From Robiginitomaculum sp. (GTDB lineage: Bacteria > Pseudomonadota > Alphaproteobacteria > Caulobacterales > Maricaulaceae), in assembly GCA_002733485.1 (NCBI GenBank), contig NVVU01000021.1:3667-9845 (forward strand): a stretch of 6,179 bases of DNA, written 5' to 3'. The position numbers were made by a program, and so were the translations under genes. Position 1 is the stretch's first letter, and every line of letters starts with the position of its first letter. Positions 5,513 through 6,179 of the stretch are shown here, piece by piece. The notes beneath the pieces were generated by a model. That model had not been told where the DNA came from and searched no databases. It saw only the letters and a list, made by a program, of their open reading frames with translations.

Positions 5513-6157
5513 ATGAGTGAACAGATTTTACGAAAAAAGGTGATTGATACCTGTCTTTCCATGAACGCCTCGGGGCTGAACCAGGGCACATCGGGCAATG
5601 TCAGCGTGCGCTTTGAGGACGGATTTTTGATTACCCCCTCATCCATGCCCTATGATCACATGCGCCCAAAAGACATTATGTTTATGAAGATGGACGGTAG
5701 CGCAAAGGGGCTACACAATCCCTCCAGCGAATGGCGCTTTCACCGGGACATCCTGAACACCCGGCCAGACATTAATGCCGTGGTGCACACCCACGCCGCC
5801 CATTGCACCACTTTGGCGCTACTGGGCAAATCCATACCGGCGGTGCATTACATGGTTGCCGTTGCGGGGGGCGCTGATATTCGGTGTTGCCCCTATGCCA
5901 CCTTTGGCACACAGGATTTGAGCGATTATGTGCTGGAAGCCCTGAAAAACCGCTTTGCCTGTCTGATGACCCAACACGGCATGATTGCCTGCGGCGCATC
6001 GCTGGACAAAGCCCTGTGGCTGGCCACCGAGGTGGAAACCCTGGCCAGGCAATATTGGGGCGCCCTGCAAATCGGCACACCGGAAATTCTGTCCGATGCG
6101 GAAATTGAGCGGGTGCTGGAAAAAATGAAAAGCTATAAATATGGGCGTGAAGAATAA
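5513..6157 (+). CDS. fucA: Class II aldolase, L-fuculose-1-phosphate aldolase-like (candidate DHAP-shunt aldolase)
   Basis: This zinc-dependent class II aldolase has 214 residues from ATG 5513. It resembles E. coli FucA along its whole length: LNQGTSGNVSVR (22-33), PSSEWRFH (70-77), AVVHTHAAHCT (89-99), YATFGT (128-133), QHGMIAC (154-160) and KALWLATEVE (166-175). The zinc and catalytic residues Glu73, His92, His94, His155 and Tyr113 fall at exactly the E. coli FucA numbers. FucA splits L-fuculose-1-phosphate into DHAP and lactaldehyde. The same subfamily supplies Ald2 and DrdA, which split 5-methylthioribulose-1-phosphate or 5-deoxyribulose-1-phosphate into DHAP plus an aldehyde. The neighbouring mtnA, and the absence of fucose isomerase and kinase, favour that second role. 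MtnB dehydratase shares this fold, but the close FucA match argues against it. The symbol names the family, not a proven substrate. GTG 5504 is an alternative start. Confidence 0.88.
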   Translation: MSEQILRKKVIDTCLSMNASGLNQGTSGNVSVRFEDGFLITPSSMPYDHMRPKDIMFMKMDGSAKGLHNPSSEWRFHRDILNTRPDINAVVHTHAAHCTTLALLGKSIPAVHYMVAVAGGADIRCCPYATFGTQDLSDYVLEALKNRFACLMTQHGMIACGASLDKALWLATEVETLARQYWGALQIGTPEILSDAEIERVLEKMKSYKYGREE

Positions 6158-6179
6158 CGCGCTTTAGAGCACGCACAAG

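Noticed and set aside
5513..6157. Aldolase as MtnB (methylthioribulose-1-phosphate dehydratase)
   Set aside because: Same fold and suggestive neighbour, but the sequence follows FucA motif by motif with identical residue numbering, including Tyr113; no mtnC or mtnD is present.
6143..6179. Possible terminator after the aldolase
   Set aside because: Only a 4-bp GCGT/ACGC pairing and an imperfect GCTTTAGAGC palindrome without a T-run; the window ends too soon to judge.

Overview
The window looks like chromosomal DNA of an alphaproteobacterium. The base composition is moderately GC-rich. The genes are tightly packed, with 1-nt and 4-nt start/stop overlaps. The proteins (an FkbM methyltransferase, a BigR/SqrR-type ArsR regulator with a Blh-type metallo-hydrolase, a small exported TPR protein, and an MtnA of the [11 protein letters not shown] type) are those I associate with that class. 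This assignment rests on recalled protein families, not on a search. No RNA genes, mobile elements, CRISPR arrays or long repeats were seen, and coding sequence covers nearly everything.

Left part (1-930, + strand): the last codons of an unidentified gene overlap the start of an FkbM-family methyltransferase. The methyltransferase ends tail-to-tail with the next gene, overlapping it by 11 bp.

Sulfide/persulfide module (920-2617): an ArsR-family repressor (- strand) carries two cysteines 66 residues apart, the spacing of the persulfide-sensing pair of SqrR and BigR. It is divergent from a metallo-beta-lactamase-fold persulfide dioxygenase candidate. That gene overlaps by one base a small DUF442 (rhodanese/phosphatase-like) gene with a C-N-T-G-T-R loop. 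In characterised BigR systems the last two activities are one fused protein (Blh); here they are two genes in the reverse order. The likely job is detection and oxidation of reactive sulfur species.

Centre (2608-2632): an 8-bp hairpin contains the stop codons of the two converging genes.

Methylthioribose / deoxypentose module (2628-6157): two divergent gene sets start 60 bp apart. On the - strand lie a small cupin, mtnA (methylthioribose-1-phosphate isomerase) and an exported TPR protein. On the + strand lie a short-chain dehydrogenase and a class II aldolase that keeps all FucA catalytic residues at the E. coli numbering. An isomerase making a 5-substituted ribulose-1-phosphate beside an aldolase that cleaves such sugars to dihydroxyacetone phosphate (DHAP) plus an aldehyde is the core of the DHAP shunt, which salvages 5'-methylthioadenosine and/or 5'-deoxyadenosine. 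The SDR could reduce the aldehyde product. The kinase or phosphorylase feeding the pathway is not in the window. The cupin is the least explained member and the best candidate for something new.
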